Origin: an uncultured Ruminococcus sp.
GTDB lineage: Bacteria > Bacillota > Clostridia > Oscillospirales > Ruminococcaceae
Direction of reading: 5' to 3'
Assembly (NCBI GenBank): GCA_900543105.1
Contig: UQQA01000071.1
Coordinates: 1-12,933, forward strand
DNA length: 12,933 bases
Below are positions 1-5,923 of this stretch, piece after piece. How positions within the stretch are numbered: the stretch's first letter is position 1; the number at the start of each line of letters is the position of its first letter. The translations under genes were made by a program, and so were the position numbers. The notes under the pieces were generated by a model, which made no database searches, was not told the DNA's origin, and saw nothing but the letters and a program-made list of their open reading frames with translations.

Positions 1-73
1 CCATTTGGCTTTTGTCTAAATGATACAACTCTTTTGAGTTTTCAGATACGCCCTAATGAGAGGATTGTTTAAA

Positions 74-754
74 ATGGTATATAACATTGCAATAGACGGA
101 CCTGCAGGGGCAGGAAAAAGCACGATAGCGAAGGCTGCCGCAAAGCAGCTTGGTTTCATTTATGTTGACACGGGCGCACTTTACAGAGCGGTCGCTTTTG
201 AGATGATATCGAGGGGCATTTCGCCGAGCGACAAGGATAAGGTCGCTGCCGAACTCGGCAAATTCGGCGTTGGCTTTTTCTCGCTTCGCTTCATTGACGG
301 CGTTCAGCACGTTTTTTCGGGCGAAAAGGACGTTTCCGATTTCATTCGCACTCCCGAGGTTTCAATGGGTGCATCGGCAGTTTCGGCTATACCCGAGGTG
401 CGGAAGTTCCTTTTCGACTTGCAGCAGAGCATTGCTGCCGAAAACAACGTAATAATGGACGGACGTGACATCGGAACGGTGGTGCTGCCGAACGCCGACC
501 TTAAAATTTTCCTCACGGCTTCTGCGGAAGTCCGTGCAGACCGCCGCTTTAAGGAGCTTGCCGAAAAGCCGAACTGCCCGACCTATGAGCAGGTTCTTGC
601 AGATATCAAACAGCGTGACTACAACGATATGCACCGTGATGTTTCGCCTTTAAAGCAGGCTGATGATGCTGTTCTTGCGGACACCTCGGAGCTTGATCTT
701 GAGGGTGCGATAGCGCTCGTTGTTTCGATGATAAAGGAAAAATGCTCGCTTTGA
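74..754 (+). CDS. cmk: Cytidylate kinase (CMP/dCMP kinase)
   Basis: Cytosolic nucleoside monophosphate kinase that transfers phosphate from ATP to CMP or dCMP, feeding CTP and dCTP synthesis. Seen in the 226-residue product: an N-terminal P-loop, IDGPAGAGKST (residues 7-17); the substrate-domain motif VSDFIRTPEVS, a near-invariant signature of bacterial Cmk; and the GRD motif at residues 130-132, followed by a typical IGTVVLPNADLKIFLTAS stretch. The length is normal for the family. I chose ATG 74 over the in-frame ATG 56 because a GAGAGG Shine-Dalgarno (58-63) sits 10 nt before 74, and the product then begins MVYNIAIDGP, as family members do. The usual clostridial followers (plsC, ispH) are absent; a 405-nt non-coding stretch comes next. 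No promoter could be placed, so transcription may enter from upstream of the window. Confidence 0.97.
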   Translation: MVYNIAIDGPAGAGKSTIAKAAAKQLGFIYVDTGALYRAVAFEMISRGISPSDKDKVAAELGKFGVGFFSLRFIDGVQHVFSGEKDVSDFIRTPEVSMGASAVSAIPEVRKFLFDLQQSIAAENNVIMDGRDIGTVVLPNADLKIFLTASAEVRADRRFKELAEKPNCPTYEQVLADIKQRDYNDMHRDVSPLKQADDAVLADTSELDLEGAIALVVSMIKEKCSL

Positions 755-861
755 TTTTGTATAAATGCGACAAGGATTTCACTTATTTTTGTAAAGATAT
801 ACAAACCTCAGAAAAATTTTTCAGAAAATGAAAAAATTTGAGCTTCTGAATTGTATTGTAA

Positions 862-942
862 GTGTAAAGGGTGAAATGATCCGCAGAACGGATAAATCAA
901 TTGTGGGATTTTGCTTTAGAAGTTTTGCGGATCGCTTTACAC
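862..942 (+). promoter_or_regulatory. Structured non-coding element (nested inverted repeats)
   Basis: Seen: an outer 8-bp perfect stem pairs GTGTAAAG (862-869) with CTTTACAC (935-942). An inner 8-bp perfect stem pairs GATCCGCA (878-885) with TGCGGATC (926-933). The two are separated by an asymmetric bulge of 8 nt on the left and 1 nt on the right. Inside the inner stem, AAATC (894-898) can pair with GATTT (907-911), and ATCCG/CGGAT (879-883/889-893) is an alternative local hairpin. Two nested perfect 8-bp stems make chance pairing unlikely. The element lies in the gap between cmk and the SLH-protein gene, so it could be the first part of that gene's leader RNA, or the 3' UTR of cmk. I do not recognise a known riboswitch class. 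An open frame crosses it (828-1019) but has no ribosome binding site. Confidence 0.45.
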
Positions 943-1040
943 ATTTATTCGCTGAAAATACAGCATCGGGCTATAACTGTTCACAACAAAATTGTCCGCA
1001 GGAGGTATTGTTCGGCTAATAATCGGGAAATGTTCATTAA

Positions 1041-1109
1041 GGTTTCCTATGCAAATATCCTCGGAAACCGTTGAAAAATGTTTCAATGTATTTCCGGGGA
1101 TAATTTTTT
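1041..1109 (+). terminator. Terminator-like hairpin with competing upstream hairpin (possible attenuator)
   Basis: Seen: positions 1056-1067 pair with 1091-1102 in a 12-bp stem containing one G-U pair. After a small internal loop (CCG opposite TGTA), TTGAAA (1071-1076) pairs with TTTCAA (1081-1086) around an AATG loop. A run of six T follows at 1104-1109, as in an intrinsic terminator. Upstream, GGTTTCC (1041-1047) is perfectly complementary to GGAAACC (1063-1069), which overlaps the left arm, so the two folds exclude each other. The structure ends about 50 nt before the start codon of the SLH-protein gene, where a terminator for cmk would be late (about 300 nt after its stop). Attenuation of the downstream gene is therefore an inference; a plain terminator for cmk read-through is the alternative. 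Confidence 0.55.
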
Positions 1110-1159
1110 CAAAGATGATCTTTTAACAAAAAGACTTGGACAAATGAAAGGAGCATAAA

Positions 1160-3463
1160 ATGAAAACAAACACTATCGCAAAGCTCGCTGCCGCCGCAAT
1201 GGCAGTGATGATGACCGTCAGCGCAGGCGCAGTTCCCGTATTGGCGGCTTCAAACAGCACATCGTCAAGCTCGGCTTCGCAGGCGGAGGCAAAGAAGCAG
1301 CAGGCTATGAAAACCGCTCTCACCGCTGTAAAAAAGAGGGTAAAGATACCCGACAGACTGACTGAGTTCGATTACAGTATGTCAACATCATACGGAACAG
1401 AGATGTTCAGCTTTACATGGCGTGACGAGAAAAACAGAGAGATCATTGAAATTACTTATGCGAACGGCATTATACTTTCATACAACTATTATGACGGTCG
1501 AAACGACGGCAAGGAGGTAAAGCAGAGCTTTGCAAAGCTTACCGATGCACAGCTTATCGACTATGCGAAAAAGGCATTCAAAATGCTTGACCCCGATCTT
1601 GCGGACAAGGGCAAATACAGCATTGACAGCATCGATCTTTTCGGTGATACTGCAACGATAAATTTTGACCGTATGGAGAACGGCGTTGCAGTCGAGGGCA
1701 ACGGCGGTACTGTCACTGTAAACAAAAACACGGGCGACCTTGTTTCAATGAGGATCGAGTGGTTCTGGAACGGCACAAAGTTCGGCAGCACGGCTTCAAA
1801 GCTTACCGCCGATGAAGCAAGAGCAAAGTACAAGTCGCTCACAACGCTCACGCCGATATACCGCATCGTCGACAAATACAATGAAAAAACAGAAAAGACC
1901 GAGCAGAAAGCTGTTCTTTTGTATCTGCCGAGCTTTACCGATGAGATCGACGCCGTAACGGGCAAGCCCTCAACCATCTGGAACGATATGGATAATGATA
2001 AGGGTATCAGAAATTTCAGCAGCTACTATTTCAACTCAATGACTGATGCCGGAGAGGAGGCTGTTGCTGCTGATTATGATGATGATGCGGCAGACGCAGG
2101 CGTTATTTTTACTGCGGCAGAGCTTAAAGAGATCGAAGCCGATGAAGGTATGCTCAAAAAGGACGAGATAACGGCACTTCTCAACAAGGACAAATACACG
2201 AAAATGCCCGATTATGTTTCGCTTGACAATGCAAATCTTTACAAAGACGAGGACACGGGTGAATACTACTATGTTATCGATTATCACGGCGGTGACGATG
2301 CCATCGTTGATGTCGGAATTGATGTAGATGAGGCTGTAGATGACGTGGACGTTCAGGACGATACGGACATAGCGGTGGAAGATGTTGGCGTAGATATAAA
2401 TACGAACCCAAAAGAACCGTATTTCTATATGTCCGTAAAAGTCAATGCAAAAACGGGCAAGGTCGATAATTTCAGTAAGTCCCGTGACATCTCTTTTGAC
2501 AGCAGCAAGGAATACCCCGTTAAGGCAAATGCGAAGATCGCAGCGGCAGCCGCAAAGCATTTTTACGGTGATATTTTCGGCGAATATAAGGCTGATGAAA
2601 GCAACAGCGAGCCATGCCATTTTTACACCGACCGCGACGGTAAGAAAATATACATCGAAAGCAGCAGAACATACTATTACAACCGTTATGTGAACGGAGT
2701 GCAGGTCGAGGGCGACATCATAAGGATAAATGTAGACTTCTCGGGAGATGTCAACTCGATCTCATACAGATACACAGACGTAAAATTCCCGTCCGTGCCA
2801 AAGTTCGACAATGACAAGGCATTCGAGCAGCTTTTCAAGCAGATAAAGCTCAGATATTACTATGACGGCTACTACAAGAAAGACGGAACAGTCAAGACTT
2901 ATCTTCTTTATGACATCAATGGCTATATCCTCGACAGCAAGTACCGCATTGTAAGCTGGGACGGCACTCTGCTCCCTGCCGAGAAGTACGAGGACACCAA
3001 CTACACCGACATAAAGGGCATTGCACAGGAAAATGCTATAAACACGCTTGCAAGATACGGCATCACGCTTGAGACCAAGAACGGAAAATTTGACCCGAAC
3101 GCAAAGCTTACTGACAAGGAGTTTGCGGCAGTCGTTTACAAGGCAACACGCAACTATGTGCCTTACTATATTGAGGACGGCGACTACCAGAAAGAAGAAA
3201 AGGCTGTTACGCTCACCAAAAAGGAAGCCGCAAAGGTATTCGTCAATGTATACGGCGGTTCTGATTATGCTGAGTTAAAGGGCATCTACCGTGCGCCGTT
3301 CAAGGACGTTGCTGTATCGGACGATTATGTAGGCTACATTGCGATAGCAAAGGCACTCGGCTTTGCAAGTGCGGACAAGAACGGCAACTACTCGCCGAAC
3401 AAGGTTCTCACAAGGGCGCAGGCTATGCAGATGATATATGATTATATCGAAAGGCTGAAATAA
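1160..3463 (+). CDS. Secreted YcdB-repeat protein with C-terminal SLH domains
   Basis: A 767-residue exported protein, probably cell-wall associated; its biochemical role is unknown. Seen: a signal peptide (lysines, a hydrophobic core at about 8-28, likely cleavage after VLA or VLAA near 29-30) followed by a Ser-rich linker. Two YcdB/YcdC-type (PepSY-like) repeats show the characteristic NGVxVEG...VNxxxGxVxS pattern, at about 172-200 (NGVAVEGNGGTVTVNKNTG) and about 512-540 (NGVQVEGDIIRINVDFSG). A very acidic Asp/Val-rich insert occupies about 379-415. Two recognisable SLH-like modules occupy about 612-665 and 715-765. SLH domains in the family bind pyruvylated secondary cell-wall polymers. 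The start is fixed by AAAGGAG at 1147-1153, 6 nt upstream of ATG. The gene appears monocistronic, with the structured leader described above. The family call is from motif recognition only. Confidence 0.82.
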   Translation: MKTNTIAKLAAAAMAVMMTVSAGAVPVLAASNSTSSSSASQAEAKKQQAMKTALTAVKKRVKIPDRLTEFDYSMSTSYGTEMFSFTWRDEKNREIIEITYANGIILSYNYYDGRNDGKEVKQSFAKLTDAQLIDYAKKAFKMLDPDLADKGKYSIDSIDLFGDTATINFDRMENGVAVEGNGGTVTVNKNTGDLVSMRIEWFWNGTKFGSTASKLTADEARAKYKSLTTLTPIYRIVDKYNEKTEKTEQKAVLLYLPSFTDEIDAVTGKPSTIWNDMDNDKGIRNFSSYYFNSMTDAGEEAVAADYDDDAADAGVIFTAAELKEIEADEGMLKKDEITALLNKDKYTKMPDYVSLDNANLYKDEDTGEYYYVIDYHGGDDAIVDVGIDVDEAVDDVDVQDDTDIAVEDVGVDINTNPKEPYFYMSVKVNAKTGKVDNFSKSRDISFDSSKEYPVKANAKIAAAAAKHFYGDIFGEYKADESNSEPCHFYTDRDGKKIYIESSRTYYYNRYVNGVQVEGDIIRINVDFSGDVNSISYRYTDVKFPSVPKFDNDKAFEQLFKQIKLRYYYDGYYKKDGTVKTYLLYDINGYILDSKYRIVSWDGTLLPAEKYEDTNYTDIKGIAQENAINTLARYGITLETKNGKFDPNAKLTDKEFAAVVYKATRNYVPYYIEDGDYQKEEKAVTLTKKEAAKVFVNVYGGSDYAELKGIYRAPFKDVAVSDDYVGYIAIAKALGFASADKNGNYSPNKVLTRAQAMQMIYDYIERLK

Positions 3464-3468
3464 AATTC

Positions 3469-3496
3469 GGAATTAGGAATTCGGAATGCGGAATTA
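3469..3496. repeat. Four tandem GGAATNN heptamers
   Basis: Immediately after the SLH-protein stop codon, GGAAT recurs at 3469, 3476, 3483 and 3490 with exact 7-nt spacing, giving GGAATTA, GGAATTC, GGAATGC and GGAATTA. It is a short degenerate heptanucleotide tandem repeat in an intergenic region. Nothing in the sequence indicates a function. It may belong to a dispersed repeat family, which one window cannot show. Confidence 0.7.
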
Positions 3497-3534
3497 TTTG
3501 TGTTTCGGAAAATTTTGGTCAAAACTTATCGTAT

Positions 3535-3557
3535 GGGTGGGTATTTTTTATCCGCCC
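3535..3557 (+). terminator. Candidate terminator hairpin after the SLH-protein gene
   Basis: Positions 3535-3543 (GGGTGGGTA) pair with 3549-3557 (TATCCGCCC) in a 9-bp stem with two G-U pairs and a five-T loop, 72 nt after the stop codon. The following sequence, TTGCGTTTAT, is only a weak T-tract. The small-RNA terminator hairpin at 3576-3602, which is followed on the plus strand by ATTTTT, could act as a second stop for this gene. Confidence 0.4.
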
Positions 3558-3570
3558 TTGCGTTTATAAC

Positions 3571-3698
3571 AAAAAATCCCCTTGCATAAACTGCAAGGGG
3601 ATAAATTTTTAATGATTGTTTTTAGTCTGCACTTAATGGCGGTGAGCGCCAATAGAACGTACAACCATACAAAACATTCAGAGCGATACTGCTCTCCG
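3571..3698 (-). ncRNA. Orphan intergenic small RNA, about 128 nt
   Basis: Seen: a complete minus-strand transcription unit that lies between two genes and overlaps neither. A TTGACA-17-TATAAT promoter predicts a start near 3697-3698, and a perfect intrinsic terminator ends near 3571. The body can form AGAGC/GCTCT (loop AGTATC) next to the 5' end, a weaker stem GAATG/CGTTC, and TGGCG/CGCCA enclosing a CTCAC loop (plus-strand 3637-3651), then a single-stranded A/U-rich stretch before the terminator. The only open frame of note is a 14-codon ORF (ATG at 3677, stop at 3633) whose nearest SD-like GGAGAG is 14 nt away and partly in a hairpin, so coding is unlikely. I see no SRP RNA, tmRNA, RNase P or 6S signature, and it is short for 6S RNA. 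The promoter and terminator support a gene; the function is unknown. Confidence 0.62.
3576..3602 (-). terminator. Intrinsic terminator of the small RNA
   Basis: An 11-bp perfect stem (3576-3586 with 3592-3602, core CCCCTTGCA/TGCAAGGGG) and a 5-nt loop, TAAAC on the plus strand. On the minus strand it runs directly into TTTTTT (complement of 3571-3576), the canonical arrangement. On the plus strand it is followed by ATTTTT (3604-3609) a few bases later, so it may also stop transcription arriving from the SLH-protein gene. Confidence 0.85.
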
Positions 3699-3703
3699 CT
3701 ATT

Positions 3704-3732
3704 ATTATACATTAAAGATACAAATATGTCAA
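3704..3732 (-). promoter_or_regulatory. Perfect consensus promoter for the small RNA
   Basis: On the minus strand, TTGACA (complement of 3727-3732) and TATAAT (complement of 3704-3709) are separated by exactly 17 nt. Both hexamers match the sigma-A consensus fully. It starts 10 nt beyond the mutase terminator stem and fires away from it toward the terminator at 3576-3602. The only annotated element it can drive is the small RNA. Confidence 0.88.
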
Positions 3733-3742
3733 GCATATTTAA

Positions 3743-3776
3743 AACAGCCGCTGCGGTATGCATTGCAGCGGCTGTT
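3743..3776 (-). terminator. Intrinsic terminator of the phosphohexomutase gene
   Basis: A 12-bp perfect GC-rich stem, AACAGCCGCTGC (3743-3754) with GCAGCGGCTGTT (3765-3776), and a 10-nt loop. It begins 9 nt after the mutase stop codon on the minus strand. The U-tract is short (TTTT overlapping the stem end, then AAATAT), but the stem strength and position fit. Confidence 0.8.
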
Positions 3777-3785
3777 ATAACTATC

Positions 3786-5504
3786 TTAGAATCCAAGAAT
3801 AGCCTTGAAGCTGTCGGCGATCTTTGTTTCGAGTGCTTCAGCTTCTGCCTGAGTTGTGCCTGTTGTTGTGTAGTAAGCCTTGATCTTAGGCTCTGTGCCG
3901 GACGGACGGATAACAACAGATGCGCCGTCTGTAAGTACGAATGTGAGAACATCGGACTTAGGAAGTGTGAGCATTGTCTTTGCTCCTGTTGCTGTATCGG
4001 TGGAGGTGCTTGCCATATAGTCGTCGAAGCGTGTTACTGCAAGTCCGCCGATCTCCTTAGGTGTATTTGTGCGGAGGTCGCTCATGATCTCCTTCATTCT
4101 TTCCATGCCGCTTGCGCCCTCGCAGGTGAACGACTGCTGGGAGTGCTTATAAACGCCGTACTTCTTATACATATTCTCTCTTGCCTGAAGCAGGGAGATG
4201 CCCTGAGTACGGTAGAATGCTGCCATTTCGCAGATGAGCATTGAAGCTACAACAGCGTCCTTATCTCTTACATAAGAGCCTGCGAGGTAGCCGTAGCTTT
4301 CTTCAAAGCCGAAGATGTAGCGGTTCTCTTCGCCCTTAGCTTCGAGGAAGCCGATCTGCTCGCCGATGAACTTGAAGCCCGTGAGGACGTTTATCATCTT
4401 AACGCCGTAGTTGTCGGCGATCTTCTGTGCGATGTCTGTTGTAACGATAGTCTTAACTGCAACAGGATCGGCAGGCATTGTGCCGAGCTTTGTTCTTTCG
4501 CTGCAGATATATTCGAGGAGCATTGCGCCGACTTCGTTGCCCGAGAAGAGGACATAGCCGTTATCGGACGGAACTGCGATACCAACACGGTCGCAGTCAG
4601 GGTCGGTTGCAAGGAGAAGGTCAGGCTTTACTGTTTCGCAGAGCTTAAGACCGAGTGCGAGTGCTTCCTTGATCTCGGGGTTCGGGAATGGGCAGGTCGT
4701 GAAGTTGCCGTTAGGATATTCCTGCTCGGGAACGACTGTAACTTCCTTGATGCCGATCTTGTCGAGGATAGCACGAACGGGCTTGTTGCCTGTGCCGTTG
4801 AGCGGTGTGTAAACGACCTTAAGTCCGCTTGAAGCAACGAGGTCTGTGTGGATACCCTGCTTTGAAACGTTGTCGAGATAGCTGTCGATAACGTCCTTGC
4901 CGATATAATTGATAGAGCCGTCCTTAACGCCCTGCTCGAAGTCGATGTACTTTGCGCCGCCGAACATAGAAACGTTGTTGATGTTCTTAAGAACGATCTC
5001 TGCTGCGCCGAGTGTGAGCTGGCAGCCGTCAGAGCCGTAAACCTTGTAGCCGTTGTACTTTGCAGGGTTATGGCTTGCGGTGATAACGATACCTGCACTG
5101 CACTTCAATGCTCTTACAGCGTAGGAGAGCATCGGTGTAGGCATAAGCTCGGAGTAGATATGTACCTTGATGCCGTTTGCAGCGAGAACGGAAGCAGCGG
5201 TCTTAGCAAAAACATCGGACTTTATTCTGCTGTCGTAAGCGATAGCAACGGACGGATTGGAGGGGAAAGCTTCTTTAACATAGTCAGCAAGGCCCTGAGT
5301 TGCACGTCTGATAGTGTAGATGTTCATTCTGTAAGCGCCTGCGCCGATAACGCCGCGAAGTCCGCCCGTGCCGAATTCGAGGTCACGGTAAAATCTGTCC
5401 TTGATAGCCTCATCGTCGCCTGCGATTGATGTAAGTTCAGTCCTGAGGTCGGGGTCGTCAACAGCCTTTTCGCACCAGAGTTCATAAAGTTCTTTTTCGT
5501 TCAT
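3786..5504 (-). CDS. Phosphoglucomutase / phosphomannomutase (alpha-D-phosphohexomutase family)
   Basis: A cytosolic enzyme that interconverts hexose 1- and 6-phosphates (glucose, possibly mannose), linking glycogen, starch and cell-wall precursor metabolism to glycolysis. The 572-residue product matches the long Firmicutes PgcA-type mutases. Seen: an N-terminal FGTGGLRG motif (44-51); the phosphoserine loop TASHNP (142-147), with Ser144 the catalytic phosphate carrier; the metal loop DPDCDR (301-306); the sugar-selectivity loop GFEESYGY (399-406); and the C-terminal phosphate-binding loop RPSGTEPK (533-540). All four active-site loops are intact. ATG is preceded by GAGGTGA at 7-nt spacing. 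It has its own promoter and terminator, so it is monocistronic. A LacI-family-like operator upstream suggests control by a sugar-responsive repressor. Substrate preference cannot be read from sequence alone. Confidence 0.96.
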   Translation of the reverse strand: MNEKELYELWCEKAVDDPDLRTELTSIAGDDEAIKDRFYRDLEFGTGGLRGVIGAGAYRMNIYTIRRATQGLADYVKEAFPSNPSVAIAYDSRIKSDVFAKTAASVLAANGIKVHIYSELMPTPMLSYAVRALKCSAGIVITASHNPAKYNGYKVYGSDGCQLTLGAAEIVLKNINNVSMFGGAKYIDFEQGVKDGSINYIGKDVIDSYLDNVSKQGIHTDLVASSGLKVVYTPLNGTGNKPVRAILDKIGIKEVTVVPEQEYPNGNFTTCPFPNPEIKEALALGLKLCETVKPDLLLATDPDCDRVGIAVPSDNGYVLFSGNEVGAMLLEYICSERTKLGTMPADPVAVKTIVTTDIAQKIADNYGVKMINVLTGFKFIGEQIGFLEAKGEENRYIFGFEESYGYLAGSYVRDKDAVVASMLICEMAAFYRTQGISLLQARENMYKKYGVYKHSQQSFTCEGASGMERMKEIMSDLRTNTPKEIGGLAVTRFDDYMASTSTDTATGAKTMLTLPKSDVLTFVLTDGASVVIRPSGTEPKIKAYYTTTGTTQAEAEALETKIADSFKAILGF

Positions 5505-5541
5505 AATATTTCACCTCATAAAAATTGTTGATATGGTTACA

Positions 5542-5582
5542 CCGCAAATTCTGTCTGCTTTGTGAAATGATGATCTTTGCGG
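5542..5582 (-). promoter_or_regulatory. Inverted repeat in the mutase leader
   Basis: CCGCAAA and TTTGCGG (5542-5548 and 5576-5582) are a perfect 7-bp inverted repeat with a 27-nt loop, inside the roughly 87-nt leader between the mutase promoter and its start codon. It could form an mRNA hairpin near the 5' end. No T-run follows, so it is not a terminator; it may equally be chance. Confidence 0.3.
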
Positions 5583-5597
5583 AGTTATTCAAGATAA

Positions 5598-5626
5598 ATT
5601 ATAGCACAGGCTTCACCAAAAATCAA
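5598..5626 (-). promoter_or_regulatory. Promoter of the phosphohexomutase gene
   Basis: On the minus strand, TTGATT (complement of 5621-5626), a 17-nt spacer and TATAAT (complement of 5598-5603). TGC directly before the -10 makes it an extended -10 promoter. The predicted start near 5591 leaves a leader of about 87 nt. Confidence 0.85.
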
Positions 5627-5668
5627 TGACTTATGAAAATTTTACAACCCGTACAACAAATAAAAGAT

Positions 5669-5684
5669 TGTTAAACGTTTAACA
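5669..5684. promoter_or_regulatory. Perfect 16-bp palindrome, LacI/GalR-family-like operator
   Basis: TGTTAAACGTTTAACA is a perfect 16-bp palindrome with a central CG and an AAACGTTT core. This is the architecture of PurR/RbsR-type LacI-family operators (established family knowledge). It is 42 bp beyond the mutase -35 and 45 bp before the -35 of the divergent plus-strand operon, almost exactly midway. It is 2 bp longer than a CcpA cre site, so a different LacI-family regulator is more likely. No regulator gene is in the window. Confidence 0.6.
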
Positions 5685-5729
5685 TATTCAATTTGACTTT
5701 TAATAAATGTAGAAAAAATGTATTTTTTG

Positions 5730-5759
5730 TTGACAAAGGACGGCTTCTTGGTGTATAAT
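5730..5759 (+). promoter_or_regulatory. Consensus promoter of the three-gene membrane operon
   Basis: TTGACA (5730-5735), an 18-nt spacer and TATAAT (5754-5759), with TG immediately before the -10. The predicted start near 5766 gives an untranslated leader of about 158 nt, ending at the TTG start at 5924. Confidence 0.85.
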
Positions 5760-5847
5760 GGAAACAAGCTGAAATATCAAAGGGAAAAAGTGTGCAGAAT
5801 TCTGTACGGAACGACATTTGGGAGATTTTTTCGCACAAAAATGAAAA

Positions 5848-5865
5848 GCTCGTCGGGGGACGGGC
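5848..5865 (+). promoter_or_regulatory. Hairpin in the leader of the membrane operon
   Basis: GCTCGTC (5848-5854) pairs with GACGGGC (5859-5865): a 7-bp stem with one G-U pair around a GGGG loop. It lies in the long leader about 58 nt before the start codon. An SD-like AAAGGAG (5871-5877) follows but leads to no plausible start, so a short upstream ORF is not supported. A role in mRNA stability or translation is only a possibility. Confidence 0.35.
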
Positions 5866-5923
5866 AGACAAAGGAGTTATTCCGAGAAAAATTATTGACA
5901 AAAAAGGATAAAGGGGTGTTATT

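Noticed and set aside
1..72. Open frame running in from the left edge and ending TAA one base before the cmk start, possible tail of an upstream gene
   Set aside because: Only 23 codons, with A/T-rich third positions and no recognisable motif; such a short open frame arises easily by chance, although an upstream operon partner cannot be excluded.
828..1019. 63-codon open frame between cmk and the SLH-protein gene
   Set aside because: No ribosome binding site before its ATG, no recognisable motif, and it crosses the strong inverted repeats, which explain the sequence better as structured RNA.
1030..1074. 14-codon leader-peptide-like ORF overlapping the attenuator structure
   Set aside because: No Shine-Dalgarno at proper spacing (GGAGGT at 1001-1006 is 23 nt away) and no run of regulatory codons, so ribosome-mediated attenuation is not supported.
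2036..2620. 194-codon antisense frame opposite the acidic insert of the SLH-domain protein
   Set aside because: The Ile/Val-rich product is what the complement of Asp/Val codons gives; no start signal was found.
3582..4244. 220-codon plus-strand open frame with many cysteines
   Set aside because: Mostly antisense to the mutase gene; its cysteine-rich composition is what reverse-strand codons of that gene produce, and there is no ribosome binding site.
5669..5684. CcpA catabolite-responsive element
   Set aside because: The palindrome is 16 bp with TG/CA two bases further apart than the 14-bp cre consensus, so a PurR/RbsR-type LacI-family site fits better.
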